Shown piece by piece: positions 30,088 through 36,916 of a stretch of DNA of 46,239 nt (position 1 is its first letter; each line of letters opens with the position of its first letter). Source of the DNA: a virus; IMG/VR virus record IMGVR_UViG_3300050821_003692, positions 1 through 46,239 of that record. The stretch is one strand, 5' to 3'. The translations under genes were made by a program, and so were the position numbers. Below the pieces are notes generated by a model. The model saw only the letters and a list, made by a program, of their open reading frames with translations. It ran no database searches and was not told where the DNA came from.

Positions 30088-31580
30088 ACCATAACCCTCC
30101 TCATACTGCGGCGATGCGGCATTATCCGCGCCGGCTGGATTTGCCCGACCGGCTTCAATCCGATCATCTCGCGGCCCAAACCCAGGCCGATGATGCCATA
30201 TTGCAGCGCGTCGCACAGGTTCGAGTACTTGTCCTTCTTTGGCCGTAACTCGCCATCTTCCTCGCGCACCAGATGATAGCGGCCGGACATGCCGACAATG
30301 AGCGTGCGGCAAAGGGGCGAGATGCACAACCGGTTGACGCCGGACGGATTGTCGTTGAGCGCATAAGCCACGGCCTCAGTACGCTCGGCGATGTTGTTGA
30401 GCTTAACCGGCGCCGCCGTGACCTGCATGCCGTTGAACTTGAAAATATCGTAGCTCGACTGCTCGGTCTGCTGGCCCTTGTCCCGGCCCTTCGGATCGCC
30501 GATGCAGCGGAAACCATGGCCGCGATAATTTTGCTCAAGGAAGCGCTTGACCTTCGGAGCAAAGACCGACGCCGGCTCGTTGAAGCCGAGCATTTCATAT
30601 TGCACGAATACCCTCTGGTTGATCTCCTGCGCAAACAGCGCCGCCGGATAGACGCGGCCGAAATCGAGCCAGACCATAACATCATAGCCCGGCACCGGCT
30701 TTAGGGGCTCGCGGGCGACATGGTATTCGCGCCGGAACATCGGCCAGACCGCGGAACCCTCGACCACCAGCGCAACGCGGTTCATCAGGCGGCTGTCGAT
30801 CCAGGCTTTCGAGATCGCGCCGGCGATCTGCTCGTCATAGTAGCCGACCGGCAGGTTTTTCAGGTTCTCGGCGTCGGGGTTGATGTCGTACCCGACGATG
30901 ATGCCGCCAGCGTCGCGCTTCTCGAGGAGGGCCGGCGGCTGCATGTAATAGCCCCAGGTTTTCGGCCATACCAGCATCGCCGTTTCCTCGGCCGGCAGGC
31001 CGGGCGGCAATTCCACCTGCCCGGTCATCATCGCAAGCCAGTGATCCTCGTCCGGCGCGTTGGTGTCGCCGAACACACCGCGCCACGGATTAGGACCGCC
31101 GTGCTGCGGCGGCGGATAGCGCAGCCGACTGCGCGCCTCGACGAACAACTCGCGAATGATGAACGATAGCTCGTTGAACACGATGCCGGTGTATTCGGTC
31201 GACCGCAGCTTGCGCACGTCGTCGTCGGTATCGAGCGAGATGAAATCCACGTCGCAATGCAGGTCGCCGATGCGGATTTGATGCTGCTTGACCGCGCCAG
31301 CGATATAGCGGCCGTATTCGCTCTCCGGGAATGTCTCTAGCCAGGTGCGTATCGTCGAGCGTTGCAGGTCTGGCATGGTGTTGCGCACGATGGCGAAGCG
31401 CGAATAGCGCATGCCGTCGACCGGCGATTTGATCTGCTCCTGCGCGTGGCGCATCACGCGGATGCAAAGCGCCTTGGTCTTGCCGGAGCCGAGCGGGCCT
31501 TGGATCACGTCCACGGCCCGGTTCGACATCAGAAATTCGCAGAGCTTGGTATTGGCGTCGAAGGTGTAGTCCGCTGGCAT
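30084..31580 (-). CDS. terL: terminase large subunit, 498 aa
   Basis: The DNA-packaging motor and nuclease. Walker A is GPLGSGKT at residues 28-35; Walker B ends in GIVFNE with E137 as the catalytic carboxylate; the C-terminal nuclease begins at about residue 305 with VMVWLDFGRVYPAAL (first Asp) and continues RCIGDPKGRDKGQQ and SNLCDALQYGIIGL. Full length for the family. ATG 31580 shares a base with the upstream TGA. Downstream is an AT-rich insertion before the portal region. Confidence 0.95.
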   Translation of the reverse strand: MPADYTFDANTKLCEFLMSNRAVDVIQGPLGSGKTKALCIRVMRHAQEQIKSPVDGMRYSRFAIVRNTMPDLQRSTIRTWLETFPESEYGRYIAGAVKQHQIRIGDLHCDVDFISLDTDDDVRKLRSTEYTGIVFNELSFIIRELFVEARSRLRYPPPQHGGPNPWRGVFGDTNAPDEDHWLAMMTGQVELPPGLPAEETAMLVWPKTWGYYMQPPALLEKRDAGGIIVGYDINPDAENLKNLPVGYYDEQIAGAISKAWIDSRLMNRVALVVEGSAVWPMFRREYHVAREPLKPVPGYDVMVWLDFGRVYPAALFAQEINQRVFVQYEMLGFNEPASVFAPKVKRFLEQNYRGHGFRCIGDPKGRDKGQQTEQSSYDIFKFNGMQVTAAPVKLNNIAERTEAVAYALNDNPSGVNRLCISPLCRTLIVGMSGRYHLVREEDGELRPKKDKYSNLCDALQYGIIGLGLGREMIGLKPVGQIQPARIMPHRRSMRRVMV

Positions 31581-32167
31581 CAGGCGATCAATCGGGCTTC
31601 GCGCATCGTCAGCATCCGGGCGCGCGCCGCTTGCAGGATCGGCAGGATCTTCGCGTCCATACCGTCCTCGGCCTCGTCCGTATCCATTTCCGGCTCATAA
31701 GGCCCCTGGTAGAGATCGGGAGGGACGGCATCCGGCGAGATGCGTTGCGCCTCATCCTCGGAGATATACGTGTTCCATTCGGCCTCGTAGGCGCCGATCT
31801 CCTCGTCCGACCAGCCGTCGAGCCTGAGCACGTAATGCTCATAGCCGGTCGCCCACCAATGCGCCGAACGCGCGCCGGGCCCGACCCAATACTTCATCCC
31901 GAGCCGCGTCATCAACCACCACTCCATGCCCTCGTGCGCCGCAACATAGACATCCGGCTCGACGCCCATCTTGAAGCGCTGTGGCATTCCCTCATCGGCG
32001 TAGGTCATGCCGCCATCCATCGCCCGGCCGGCGCCGTATGGCACGATAAACTTGCGGCTAACGATTTGCGGCCGGGACAGGAAATTGCGCAGGCCCGACT
32101 CGCGCTGGATCATGCGGACCACGGAACCGACCGGGGCAGCCTCGATGCGATGGTCGCCCGAACTCAT
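31580..32167 (-). CDS. hypothetical protein before large terminase, 195 aa
   Basis: Not a family I can name. It has Trp- and Met-rich segments ([38 protein letters not shown]) followed by a very acidic tail ([16 protein letters not shown]) and a basic end helix. Its place immediately ahead of the large terminase, sharing a base with it, hints at a packaging accessory. ATG 32167 overlaps the small 43-aa gene (ATGA). Confidence 0.65.
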   Translation of the reverse strand: MSSGDHRIEAAPVGSVVRMIQRESGLRNFLSRPQIVSRKFIVPYGAGRAMDGGMTYADEGMPQRFKMGVEPDVYVAAHEGMEWWLMTRLGMKYWVGPGARSAHWWATGYEHYVLRLDGWSDEEIGAYEAEWNTYISEDEAQRISPDAVPPDLYQGPYEPEMDTDEAEDGMDAKILPILQAARARMLTMREARLIA

Positions 32168-32295
32168 CGCTTGCGGGCTTTCCCGGCCTTACGCAGCGCG
32201 ATCGCCACCGCTTGCTTCTGCGGCACTCCCGCCTTCCGCTCGGTGCGGATGTTGGCCGATATCACCTTGCGGCTTGAGCCTCGCTTGAGCGGCAT
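32164..32295 (-). CDS. DUF6496-like small basic protein, 43 aa
   Basis: A 43-residue frame from ATG 32295 reads [19 protein letters not shown] and then [20 protein letters not shown]. The pattern MP-(basic)[31 protein letters not shown] is a very well conserved tiny phage protein (DUF6496). It is basic and probably helical; function unknown. It overlaps the 67-residue zinc-finger-like gene by 107 bases in another frame and is coupled by ATGA to the next gene. Confidence 0.85.
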   Translation of the reverse strand: MPLKRGSSRKVISANIRTERKAGVPQKQAVAIALRKAGKARKR

Positions 32296-32389
32296 GCTCT
32301 ATCTCCTTCTGGTGGCGCTTCAGCAGATGACGAAATGCACCGTCGCGCGTCTTGGTTATCCTGCCGCAGAAGATGCACTTCCTCGCCAT
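32189..32389 (-). CDS. C2H2 zinc-finger-like small protein, 66 aa
   Basis: Begins [20 protein letters not shown] then [12 protein letters not shown]: Cys-x2-Cys, about 13 residues, His-x4-His is a compact C2H2 finger. ATG 32389 overlaps the upstream stop. The last third overlaps the 43-aa DUF6496-like gene in another frame and is low complexity ([15 protein letters not shown]), so selection there is likely on the smaller gene. A DNA- or RNA-binding role is inferred. Confidence 0.6.
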   Translation of the reverse strand: MARKCIFCGRITKTRDGAFRHLLKRHQKEIEHAAQARLKPQGDIGQHPHRAEGGSAAEASGGDRAA

Positions 32390-32760
32390 CAGTTCGGTTT
32401 TCCGATCGTTGGCATGAATGGCAGCCACGGCCGCGGCGGCTCCTTGAGCACTGCGTTTGCTGGCACCTTGAGCCGCTCCATCTTGGCGCAATGCTTGGCG
32501 ATCAGCTCCTCGTCGCGCTTGGTGTACGGCTCGATCTCGACGCCCTTGCGGCTGATGCGCGCCAGTAAGCGCACCTGGATCAACTGCGCACCCTGCTCCT
32601 CGTCCGGCGACGGATCGGAAAAATGCCCCTCGCGCAGCACGATCGCCTTCACCGGTCCGATCTTGTCGAAGTTGTTGGCCCAGGCCGCGATCTCGCTATC
32701 GTAGCGGGCCATGAAGTAATCCGGGATTCTGTCGATCTTGACCCGTCCGACTGTGATCAC
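32389..32760 (-). CDS. hypothetical protein, 123 aa, GTG start
   Basis: GTG 32760 overlaps the previous TGA (GTGA). The protein is soluble and mixed alpha/beta (GRVKIDRIPDYFMARYDSEI; GPVKAIVLREGHFSDPSPDE; QLIQVRLLARISRKGVEIEP) with a Pro-rich end (KEPPRPWLPFMPTIGKP). There is no motif I recognise. It lies in the run of small genes between the putative small terminase and the large terminase. Confidence 0.65.
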   Translation of the reverse strand: MITVGRVKIDRIPDYFMARYDSEIAAWANNFDKIGPVKAIVLREGHFSDPSPDEEQGAQLIQVRLLARISRKGVEIEPYTKRDEELIAKHCAKMERLKVPANAVLKEPPRPWLPFMPTIGKPN

Positions 32761-33221
32761 GCCGTTCCCCCTGAGTTGGTCGACGATGCGCCAGCGCCAG
32801 CGCCAGAGCTCTGCTGCGCGGCCTTGATCTTCGCTCGGGCGTCGGCGGCAACCTCATCGGCCGCATCGTGGGCATTGCCAATCATCTCGGAAAATTCGTC
32901 GCGAACCTCCTTCACACCGGCCTGCACAATATTGATCACCTGCTGCGTGCCCTGGCGGACCTCAGTGAGAAGCCCGGTCACTTCCGCGGCAATTTGCAAC
33001 TTGGAGGCGTCCATCTCCTGTTGCAGCGCAGCGCGAATGCCGCCCACCAAACTCTTGACCATCGGGCCAGCCCCAAGAGGTTTCATCGATTTGACTTCCC
33101 TGACTATCCGCACTGCCTCGTTGCGCACCCCATACGGCCGCCCAGGAACCACCCGCGCCCGCGCATAAGCCTCGTCCGCGTCCTTCTCCGTCCGGTGCCG
33201 GCTGTCACGCCAAACCCGCAT
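32757..33221 (-). CDS. coiled-coil hypothetical protein, 154 aa
   Basis: Basic N-terminus (VWRDSRHRTEKDADEAYARA), then a long helix with heptads (LQIAAEVTGLLTEVRQGTQQ; VQAGVKEVRDEFSEMIGNAH; AADEVAADARAKIKAAQQS) and a Ser/Gly tail. ATG 33221 has only weak ribosome-site support; ATG 33086 (MKPLGAG) follows AGGGAAG and may be the real start. Coils of this kind are seen in phage small structural or assembly proteins. Function unknown. Confidence 0.6.
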   Translation of the reverse strand: MRVWRDSRHRTEKDADEAYARARVVPGRPYGVRNEAVRIVREVKSMKPLGAGPMVKSLVGGIRAALQQEMDASKLQIAAEVTGLLTEVRQGTQQVINIVQAGVKEVRDEFSEMIGNAHDAADEVAADARAKIKAAQQSSGAGAGASSTNSGGTA

Positions 33222-33571
33222 GGCGCCCTAGCATCTTCCAAGCCCACGGTGCTCACGCCGGAAGCGTACATAAGCCCGGCCATACCTAATCGACCGATAC
33301 CAGGACGCGCCTGCCGAACGATAAAGCCGGAAAACATGGCGCGCCCACAAGAACTCATCCCAAGTCCAAAATATTTTCAGCCCTGACATTTTTCAGGCCC
33401 CGGTAATTCGAGGCGCCAATGTGTGCGCGGAGATTTGGAGCCGCTGCGGCGAACGCATTTTTCCCCCCGGCCTCGACTTGCGGCCGCGAGGAGGAGGGTC
33501 ACGCAGCGAAGGATGGTCAGCCTCAGCTTGGTAGACTGAGGGTATTGTATCGAATAGGCAGCAAACAGCGC
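33222..33571. other. 350-base gap after the small terminase gene; candidate packaging site
   Basis: No convincing gene is seen. It contains short inverted repeats (CCTCAG 33521-33526 with CTGAGG 33536-33541; CCTGA/TCAGG near 33376), a NotI-like GCGGCCGC block, and a run of C and T. Because pac and cos sites often lie in or beside the small terminase gene, this is a candidate packaging start, but no cohesive end can be proved by reading. Confidence 0.35.
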
Positions 33572-34042
33572 TCATCTGTCGTCATCGGCTGAATTGGGAA
33601 GAACATGGGAAGACTGAGCAGGCAACGCAGCGACCTGATTGACGATGCGAATAACCACGCCAGCACCAACACTTGCGCCCGATCCGCGCTGTTGTTGCTC
33701 GTCACCGATCTGCTCGAGCACTTTGATCGCGTTGACTGCCGGCATGTTGTCGGCTGCATCGCGGATTTCGCGCAGTCGATGAATGTTTCGTGGAGCGAGG
33801 CTGGCGCGAAGTACCTCCCGTTGCTGCATGAGGTATTGCCGGACATGCGGTCTGCCGAGGGCTTGCCGTATGGCGTGAATGGTCAATCCGGTTGCGACGG
33901 CTGCCTCGTTATCGGTCTGCGCGTCCCATACCATGAGGTGCAGGGCTTGCTTGAGCCTGCCGGTGACTTTGAGCGGCTTTGAAGCCTCTCTGCGGCCGAT
34001 CTGTCGTGCTGTTGGCTGCTCGGCGATTGCGACATCGGACAT
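33572..34042 (-). CDS. terminase small subunit-like, 156 aa
   Basis: The N-terminal half has an HTH-like arrangement (LKQALHLMVWDAQTDNEAAV-ATGLTIHAIRQALGRPHVRQ), as in terminase small subunits that bind the packaging site, followed by LAPRNIHRLREIRDAADNMP-AVNAIKVLEQI, the typical repeat-like helix region, and a polar tail. It is placed upstream of the large terminase. The match is by pattern, so another DNA-binding role is possible. A GTGCGTTGCC element is 31 bases before ATG 34042, which has no ribosome site. Confidence 0.7.
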   Translation of the reverse strand: MSDVAIAEQPTARQIGRREASKPLKVTGRLKQALHLMVWDAQTDNEAAVATGLTIHAIRQALGRPHVRQYLMQQREVLRASLAPRNIHRLREIRDAADNMPAVNAIKVLEQIGDEQQQRGSGASVGAGVVIRIVNQVAALPAQSSHVLPNSADDDR

Positions 34043-34073
34043 GCTTGCGGCTTATCGCGGCTACGTTGGGCAT

Positions 34074-34083
34074 GGCAACGCAC
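34074..34083 (-). promoter_or_regulatory. GTGCGTTGCC late element, copy 6
   Basis: Perfect copy in the gap between the basic protein stop (34144) and the small-terminase-like ATG (34042), 31 bases before that ATG. Confidence 0.6.
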
Positions 34084-34143
34084 CACGAGCGGCTTATGCA
34101 CCGAGACCGAACCGCCAAGCGTGCGCAGCATATAGACAGCATC

Positions 34144-34662
34144 TTATGGTGCGCACGCGGCTAAGCGTTTGGCCTTGCGCAGCTTTTTCATGCGTTGCTT
34201 TTGCTTGTTTCTGCGCAAGGTTTGCCGGCGTTTGGCGCTGCAATCGATGGCCCCGATTGTCGTGATCTTGAGGGCTTGGCGATCGGCATAGGTGAGCTTG
34301 AGCCGCCAGGCGAGGCTATCGGCTTTCCAGGTCTGCGGCCGCGTGGCGATCTCGGCCAGCACGGCGTGGAGCTCGGTTACGGTAAGCCAGGGCGCGCGCA
34401 GTTCGGCCCATTGCGTCATTCGCTGCTGTGGATGGCCGGCGAGGCAAATCATGTGATGCGCCACAATCAGTATGGCCTCGCGGCCGATCTCATTGTCAGG
34501 CAGTCGCTCGCCGTAGCGGGCTGAGAACAGGCGATTGAGTTCGGCAATGCGGATGGCGGCGAGTTGCGGCTTGGTGGCGTGTCTGCGCTTGCGTCGATAG
34601 CGGTTCGCAATCTCCCGCAGCTTGGCCTTGACGGTCTCTAGATTCGGTCGGTTGAGCGGCAC
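34144..34662 (-). CDS. basic hypothetical protein, 172 aa, GTG start
   Basis: A GTG start at 34662 (product begins PLNRPNLETVKAKLREIAN). Strongly basic at both ends (NRYRRKRRHATKPQ; AKRRQTLRRNKQKQRMKKLR), with a helical core and ILIVAHHMICLAGHPQQRM in the middle, and WLTVTELHAVLAEI after it. This suggests a nucleic-acid-binding protein. It is the first gene of the late minus-strand block, just downstream of the palindromic region. A GTGCGTTGCC element lies 29 bases before the GTG. No family is known to me. Confidence 0.65.
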   Translation of the reverse strand: MPLNRPNLETVKAKLREIANRYRRKRRHATKPQLAAIRIAELNRLFSARYGERLPDNEIGREAILIVAHHMICLAGHPQQRMTQWAELRAPWLTVTELHAVLAEIATRPQTWKADSLAWRLKLTYADRQALKITTIGAIDCSAKRRQTLRRNKQKQRMKKLRKAKRLAACAP

Positions 34663-34691
34663 TCAAAGATCGTGCCGAGCACCTCGGCGCG

Positions 34692-34701
34692 GGCAACGCA
34701 C
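34692..34701 (-). promoter_or_regulatory. GTGCGTTGCC late element, copy 7
   Basis: Perfect copy at the head of the minus-strand late block, 29 bases before the GTG at 34662. A GCCGAG/CTCGGC stem lies between element and start. Confidence 0.6.
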
Positions 34702-34743
34702 ACTCGCGCTACGCTTTCGGTAGCATCGGGCTTGTTTCCTCGT

Positions 34744-34760
34744 TTGTGATCTGATCACAA
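34744..34760. promoter_or_regulatory. 17-bp palindrome, operator candidate
   Basis: TTGTGATC-T-GATCACAA is a perfect palindrome with a single centre base, in an AT-rich stretch between the divergent gene sets starting at 34662 (minus) and 34863 (plus). Size and symmetry fit a dimeric repressor or activator site (similar in style to FNR/CRP sites, TGTGA-N6-TCACA, but with a shorter centre). Confidence 0.55.
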
Positions 34761-34771
34761 TATGTCGTAAT

Positions 34772-34802
34772 GTCGTATCACCACGATTGACTGTGATACG
34801 AC
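34772..34802. promoter_or_regulatory. 10-bp inverted repeat with 11-bp spacer, operator candidate
   Basis: GTCGTATCAC (34772-34781) is mirrored exactly by GTGATACGAC (34793-34802). A partial copy, TGTCGTA, precedes it at 34764-34769, so there may be three half-sites. Together with the palindrome at 34744-34760 it makes a compact divergent control region for the late block and the plus-strand small genes. Confidence 0.6.
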
Positions 34803-34862
34803 GCTATGTCATATCAGCATCCGTAAGCCGGGTTGGCGCTCGGCTCAAACTGCGAGGATCAA

Positions 34863-35039
34863 ATGCAAACGACGCTAGACCTAATACCAGCGAACGGCAT
34901 TCATATCATTCCAACCTATTCGCCCGTGGGTTTCAATGTGGCGATCTACGATGAGCAAGGCTTTACCAGTCAAGGTCGCTGGTTTTCTACGCTCGACAAG
35001 GCCCAAGCATACGCCGCTAAACTTGAAGCGGTGCAATAA
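34863..35039 (+). CDS. small hypothetical protein, 58 aa
   Basis: GAGGATCAA directly precedes ATG 34863 (MQTTLDLIPANG). The protein is a small beta-rich domain (HIIPTYSPVGFNVAIYDEQG; GRWFSTLDKAQAYAAKLEAV), like a short alpha-beta fold. It opens a plus-strand set of four small genes in the middle of minus-strand genes, next to the operator palindromes. Its TAA shares a base with the next ATG. Function unknown. Confidence 0.65.
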   Translation: MQTTLDLIPANGIHIIPTYSPVGFNVAIYDEQGFTSQGRWFSTLDKAQAYAAKLEAVQ

Positions 35040-35269
35040 TGCCCCGCCCCACAATCGACTATCTCAACGCACGCCGCGAGCATTGCGCTGGCCAAGGCAG
35101 TAAAACACCGCTCAAGCCACGCAATATCGCTGATAATGCCGCGGCCTGGTCAAGCCTCAACCACCACGAGCAAGTCATGCTGCGCGTCGATGCGATCTTC
35201 GCCGAGTTCCGCTCATGGGCACGCAATCTGCCGCCCATCGGCGAGCTCGAAACCGAAATCCCGTTCTGA
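35039..35269 (+). CDS. hypothetical protein, 76 aa
   Basis: ATG overlaps the previous TAA (TAATG). Sequence is mixed and soluble (PTIDYLNARREHCAGQGSKT; NHHEQVMLRVDAIFAEFRSW), with a basic N-terminus and an acidic end (PPIGELETEIPF). No motif recognised. Translational coupling and a following strong AGGAGG-led gene support it as part of a small plus-strand operon. Confidence 0.65.
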   Translation: MPRPTIDYLNARREHCAGQGSKTPLKPRNIADNAAAWSSLNHHEQVMLRVDAIFAEFRSWARNLPPIGELETEIPF

Positions 35270-35280
35270 GGAGGATAACA

Positions 35281-35469
35281 ATGGCATTGCTATCAGGAAA
35301 TGAAGTCTATCTAGGCGACGGCCTCTATGCATCATTCACTGGCTTTCAAATCAGACTTCGCGCCCCGCGCGAGCATGGCGACCATGAAGTCTATCTAGAG
35401 CCCGAGGTATTTCGCGCTCTGCTTGAGGTTGCGGGAGAAATTGGCTGGCTTGCCGCTTATGCCGGCTGA
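35281..35469 (+). CDS. conserved small phage protein (GDGLYAxxxGxxxxLRAPRExGDH), 62 aa
   Basis: GAGGAGGATAAC lies just upstream of ATG 35281. The sequence EVYLGDGLYASFTGFQIRLR-APREHGDHEVYLEPEVFRAL is a clear member of a widespread small phage/plasmid protein group with the invariant LGDGLYA, RAPRE-GDH and LEPEV parts. The function is not established; a short beta-sheet protein is likely. A GC-rich hairpin follows at 35477-35502. Confidence 0.8.
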   Translation: MALLSGNEVYLGDGLYASFTGFQIRLRAPREHGDHEVYLEPEVFRALLEVAGEIGWLAAYAG

Positions 35470-35476
35470 AACTAGT

Positions 35477-35502
35477 GGGGCAGGGATTGGCGTCCCTGCC
35501 CC
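35477..35502. terminator. 10-bp GC-rich hairpin
   Basis: GGGGCAGGGA (35477-35486) and TCCCTGCCCC (35493-35502) pair perfectly around a six-base loop, between two plus-strand genes. There is no T-run after it, so it could be a weak terminator or an mRNA-processing/stability hairpin. Confidence 0.45.
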
Positions 35503-35552
35503 TATCACTGCGGGCTACACAAAGCCTGCGAGGGCACCATGGAGCGCACACA

Positions 35553-35732
35553 ATGACCACGAAACAATACCTAGCAGCCCTGCAAAAGCTAGGGCTGAAA
35601 CCCGCCGGCCAAGCTACCGCGGCCGCGCTCGGCCTTTCATTGCGCCAGTGCCAGCGGCTTTCGGCCGGCTCGCCGATTCCGAAGCCGATCGAGTTGCTTT
35701 TGACCGCGCTGCTCGAGCTGCGGCGCCGTTGA
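35553..35732 (+). CDS. HTH protein, 59 aa
   Basis: ATG 35553 (MTTKQYLAALQKLGLKPAGQ). The core TAAALGLSLRQCQRLSAGSP is a helix-turn-helix of the small phage type in which an N-terminal helix is followed by TxxxLGxSxRxxQRxxxG. It likely binds DNA, perhaps the palindromes upstream. The last 119 bases overlap the 3' end of the minus-strand gene at 35614-36252, so the two are convergent. Confidence 0.75.
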   Translation: MTTKQYLAALQKLGLKPAGQATAAALGLSLRQCQRLSAGSPIPKPIELLLTALLELRRR

Positions 35733-36252
35733 TCTCGACCACGCGCGGCTTGCTCCATCGTGCTTTCACCAAGTTGCGCATAAATTCAGAGCGCTGCTTG
35801 GCGTTAAGCTTCGACCATCTGGCGCGATTGAGTTCGCGCATGACGGCAGCGCGCTCCTCCTTTGTGAGCTTTTTCCAGCGTAACTGCTTTCCCGTCGCTC
35901 CGATTTTTTTCATGTGTCTGCTGGTTAGCCTTACGACCGTAACGTCGTCACGGACGAGATTACCGTTTCTCGTTTTCAGTCGCCTTCCGAACCGCTGTTC
36001 GGCATCCTCGTCAGCCACCATGATGAATTTAACCGCGAGCACTCCTGCCAGCGCGCCAAGCGAAACCATGCCAAATCGTTTGACTGGATTTGCACCAATA
36101 AGCTTGGCTATATATCCGTCGGTGAGCCCCGCTACATTCGCATTGACATCAGCCGATAACGCCAATTTGCGTTCTGTTGCGCGTGTACGCATGGCGTCGA
36201 CAAGGCCAGAATAATCATAGAATTCCGCAATGACGCGCGGCTCTGCGCTCAT
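35614..36252 (-). CDS. HTH-like regulator with AWS-repeat tail, 212 aa
   Basis: The first 85 residues (FYDYSGLVDAMRTRATERKL; GLTDGYIAKLIGANPVKRFG-MVSLGALAGVL) match a conserved alphaproteobacterial group: xxLxxRxxxLxxS...GLxxGYxxKLLxPxPxKxFGxxSLGxxLxAL, an XRE-like HTH. The C-terminal half carries a doubled motif (MRELNRARWSKL, MRNLVKARWSKP) and a basic Arg/Ala tail. It is probably a transcription regulator. Its 3' end overlaps the convergent HTH gene by 119 bases; its start is coupled by ATGA. Confidence 0.75.
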   Translation of the reverse strand: MSAEPRVIAEFYDYSGLVDAMRTRATERKLALSADVNANVAGLTDGYIAKLIGANPVKRFGMVSLGALAGVLAVKFIMVADEDAEQRFGRRLKTRNGNLVRDDVTVVRLTSRHMKKIGATGKQLRWKKLTKEERAAVMRELNRARWSKLNAKQRSEFMRNLVKARWSKPRVVEINGAAARAARSKATRSASESASRPKAAGTGAMKGRARPR

Positions 36253-36458
36253 TCCGCGCAGCCTTCGGCACAGATAAGCCGCGTGCGGCTACCATCAGCC
36301 TCGTACTGCCACGGCGTCACCACCATCTTGATCTGCGGCATGTGCTGCCCGACATTGCTCTCATGCACCATCGACATCGCGAGGAGCCGCCGCTTGCGCA
36401 TTTCGAGCTGGCGACGTAAGCGCGTGTCGGGATTGGGGTCGGGGATGAAATTGATCAT
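36249..36458 (-). CDS. small hypothetical protein, 69 aa
   Basis: ATG 36458 overlaps the stop of the gene before it by four bases. The sequence MINFIPDPNPDTRLRRQLEM-RKRRLLAMSMVHESN has a basic helix and the end (MVVTPWQYEADGSRTRLICA) a short beta segment with two cysteines. Translational coupling on both sides supports it. No family is recognised. Confidence 0.6.
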   Translation of the reverse strand: MINFIPDPNPDTRLRRQLEMRKRRLLAMSMVHESNVGQHMPQIKMVVTPWQYEADGSRTRLICAEGCAE

Positions 36459-36916
36459 GGGCGCGCCTCTTCGCTGATTTCACGATCAAATAGGCCGTGC
36501 ATCAACGCCTTTAGCCGCTCCAACATGGTCTTGCGGTGCTCATCACTGAATGCCGGCTCTTCGACTATGTTCTGGCCCCATTTCACCATGCCGCGGTGAT
36601 AGGTCAGGCGCCGGTCGCACCATTCCACAATCGCAGCCACGGTGGGCGGAAACTCGCGGCCGCGGACAAGCCCAACGCGCGGGTCACAGCACTCTTGGAC
36701 GACGCCAAGCGGATATTGCGCAAGCGTTGCCGCCAGTGATGCGGCCCAGCCCTCAGGATCCGGCGGGCGAGCATGCGGCCAGCCGCCGACAAGCTTGCGC
36801 ACCTGCCTAAGCGCCTCTTGGGGTGATGTCGCGTATTTCAGCGCTAGGCTCGACTGCTTCGCCTCCTGCTCGATCGATAAGGTTGTCGATGGCGTCCATA
36901 ACGTCAGCTCGCCCAT
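36455..36916 (-). CDS. hypothetical protein, possible replication accessory, 153 aa
   Basis: Helical protein with VRKLVGGWPHARPPDPEGWA-ASLAATLAQYPLGVVQECCD and REFPPTVAAIVEWCDRR; the pattern of a DxxxWAxxLxxxLxxYP segment occurs in phage helicase-loader/inhibitor-type and replisome-organiser-type accessory proteins, but the call is weak. It follows a putative loader gene and overlaps it by 110 bases. Function unproven. Confidence 0.6.
   Translation of the reverse strand: MGELTLWTPSTTLSIEQEAKQSSLALKYATSPQEALRQVRKLVGGWPHARPPDPEGWAASLAATLAQYPLGVVQECCDPRVGLVRGREFPPTVAAIVEWCDRRLTYHRGMVKWGQNIVEEPAFSDEHRKTMLERLKALMHGLFDREISEEARP

Noticed and set aside
33104-33358. Minus-strand 84-codon frame upstream of the coiled-coil gene (MSSCGRAMFSGF...)
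   Set aside because: Its second half is an out-of-frame reading of the more natural, balanced frame at 32757-33221, and it ends in an Arg/Gly-rich run typical of shadow frames. The first half could be real, but support is too weak.
33393-33575. Small minus-strand ORF in the gap after the small-terminase-like gene
   Set aside because: Pro/Arg/Ser-rich, no ribosome site, overlaps inverted repeats; looks like chance.
6208-34701. Sigma-54 promoters at the GTGCGTTGCC elements
   Set aside because: TTGC resembles a -12 box, but no GG is found at the required distance upstream in the copies examined.
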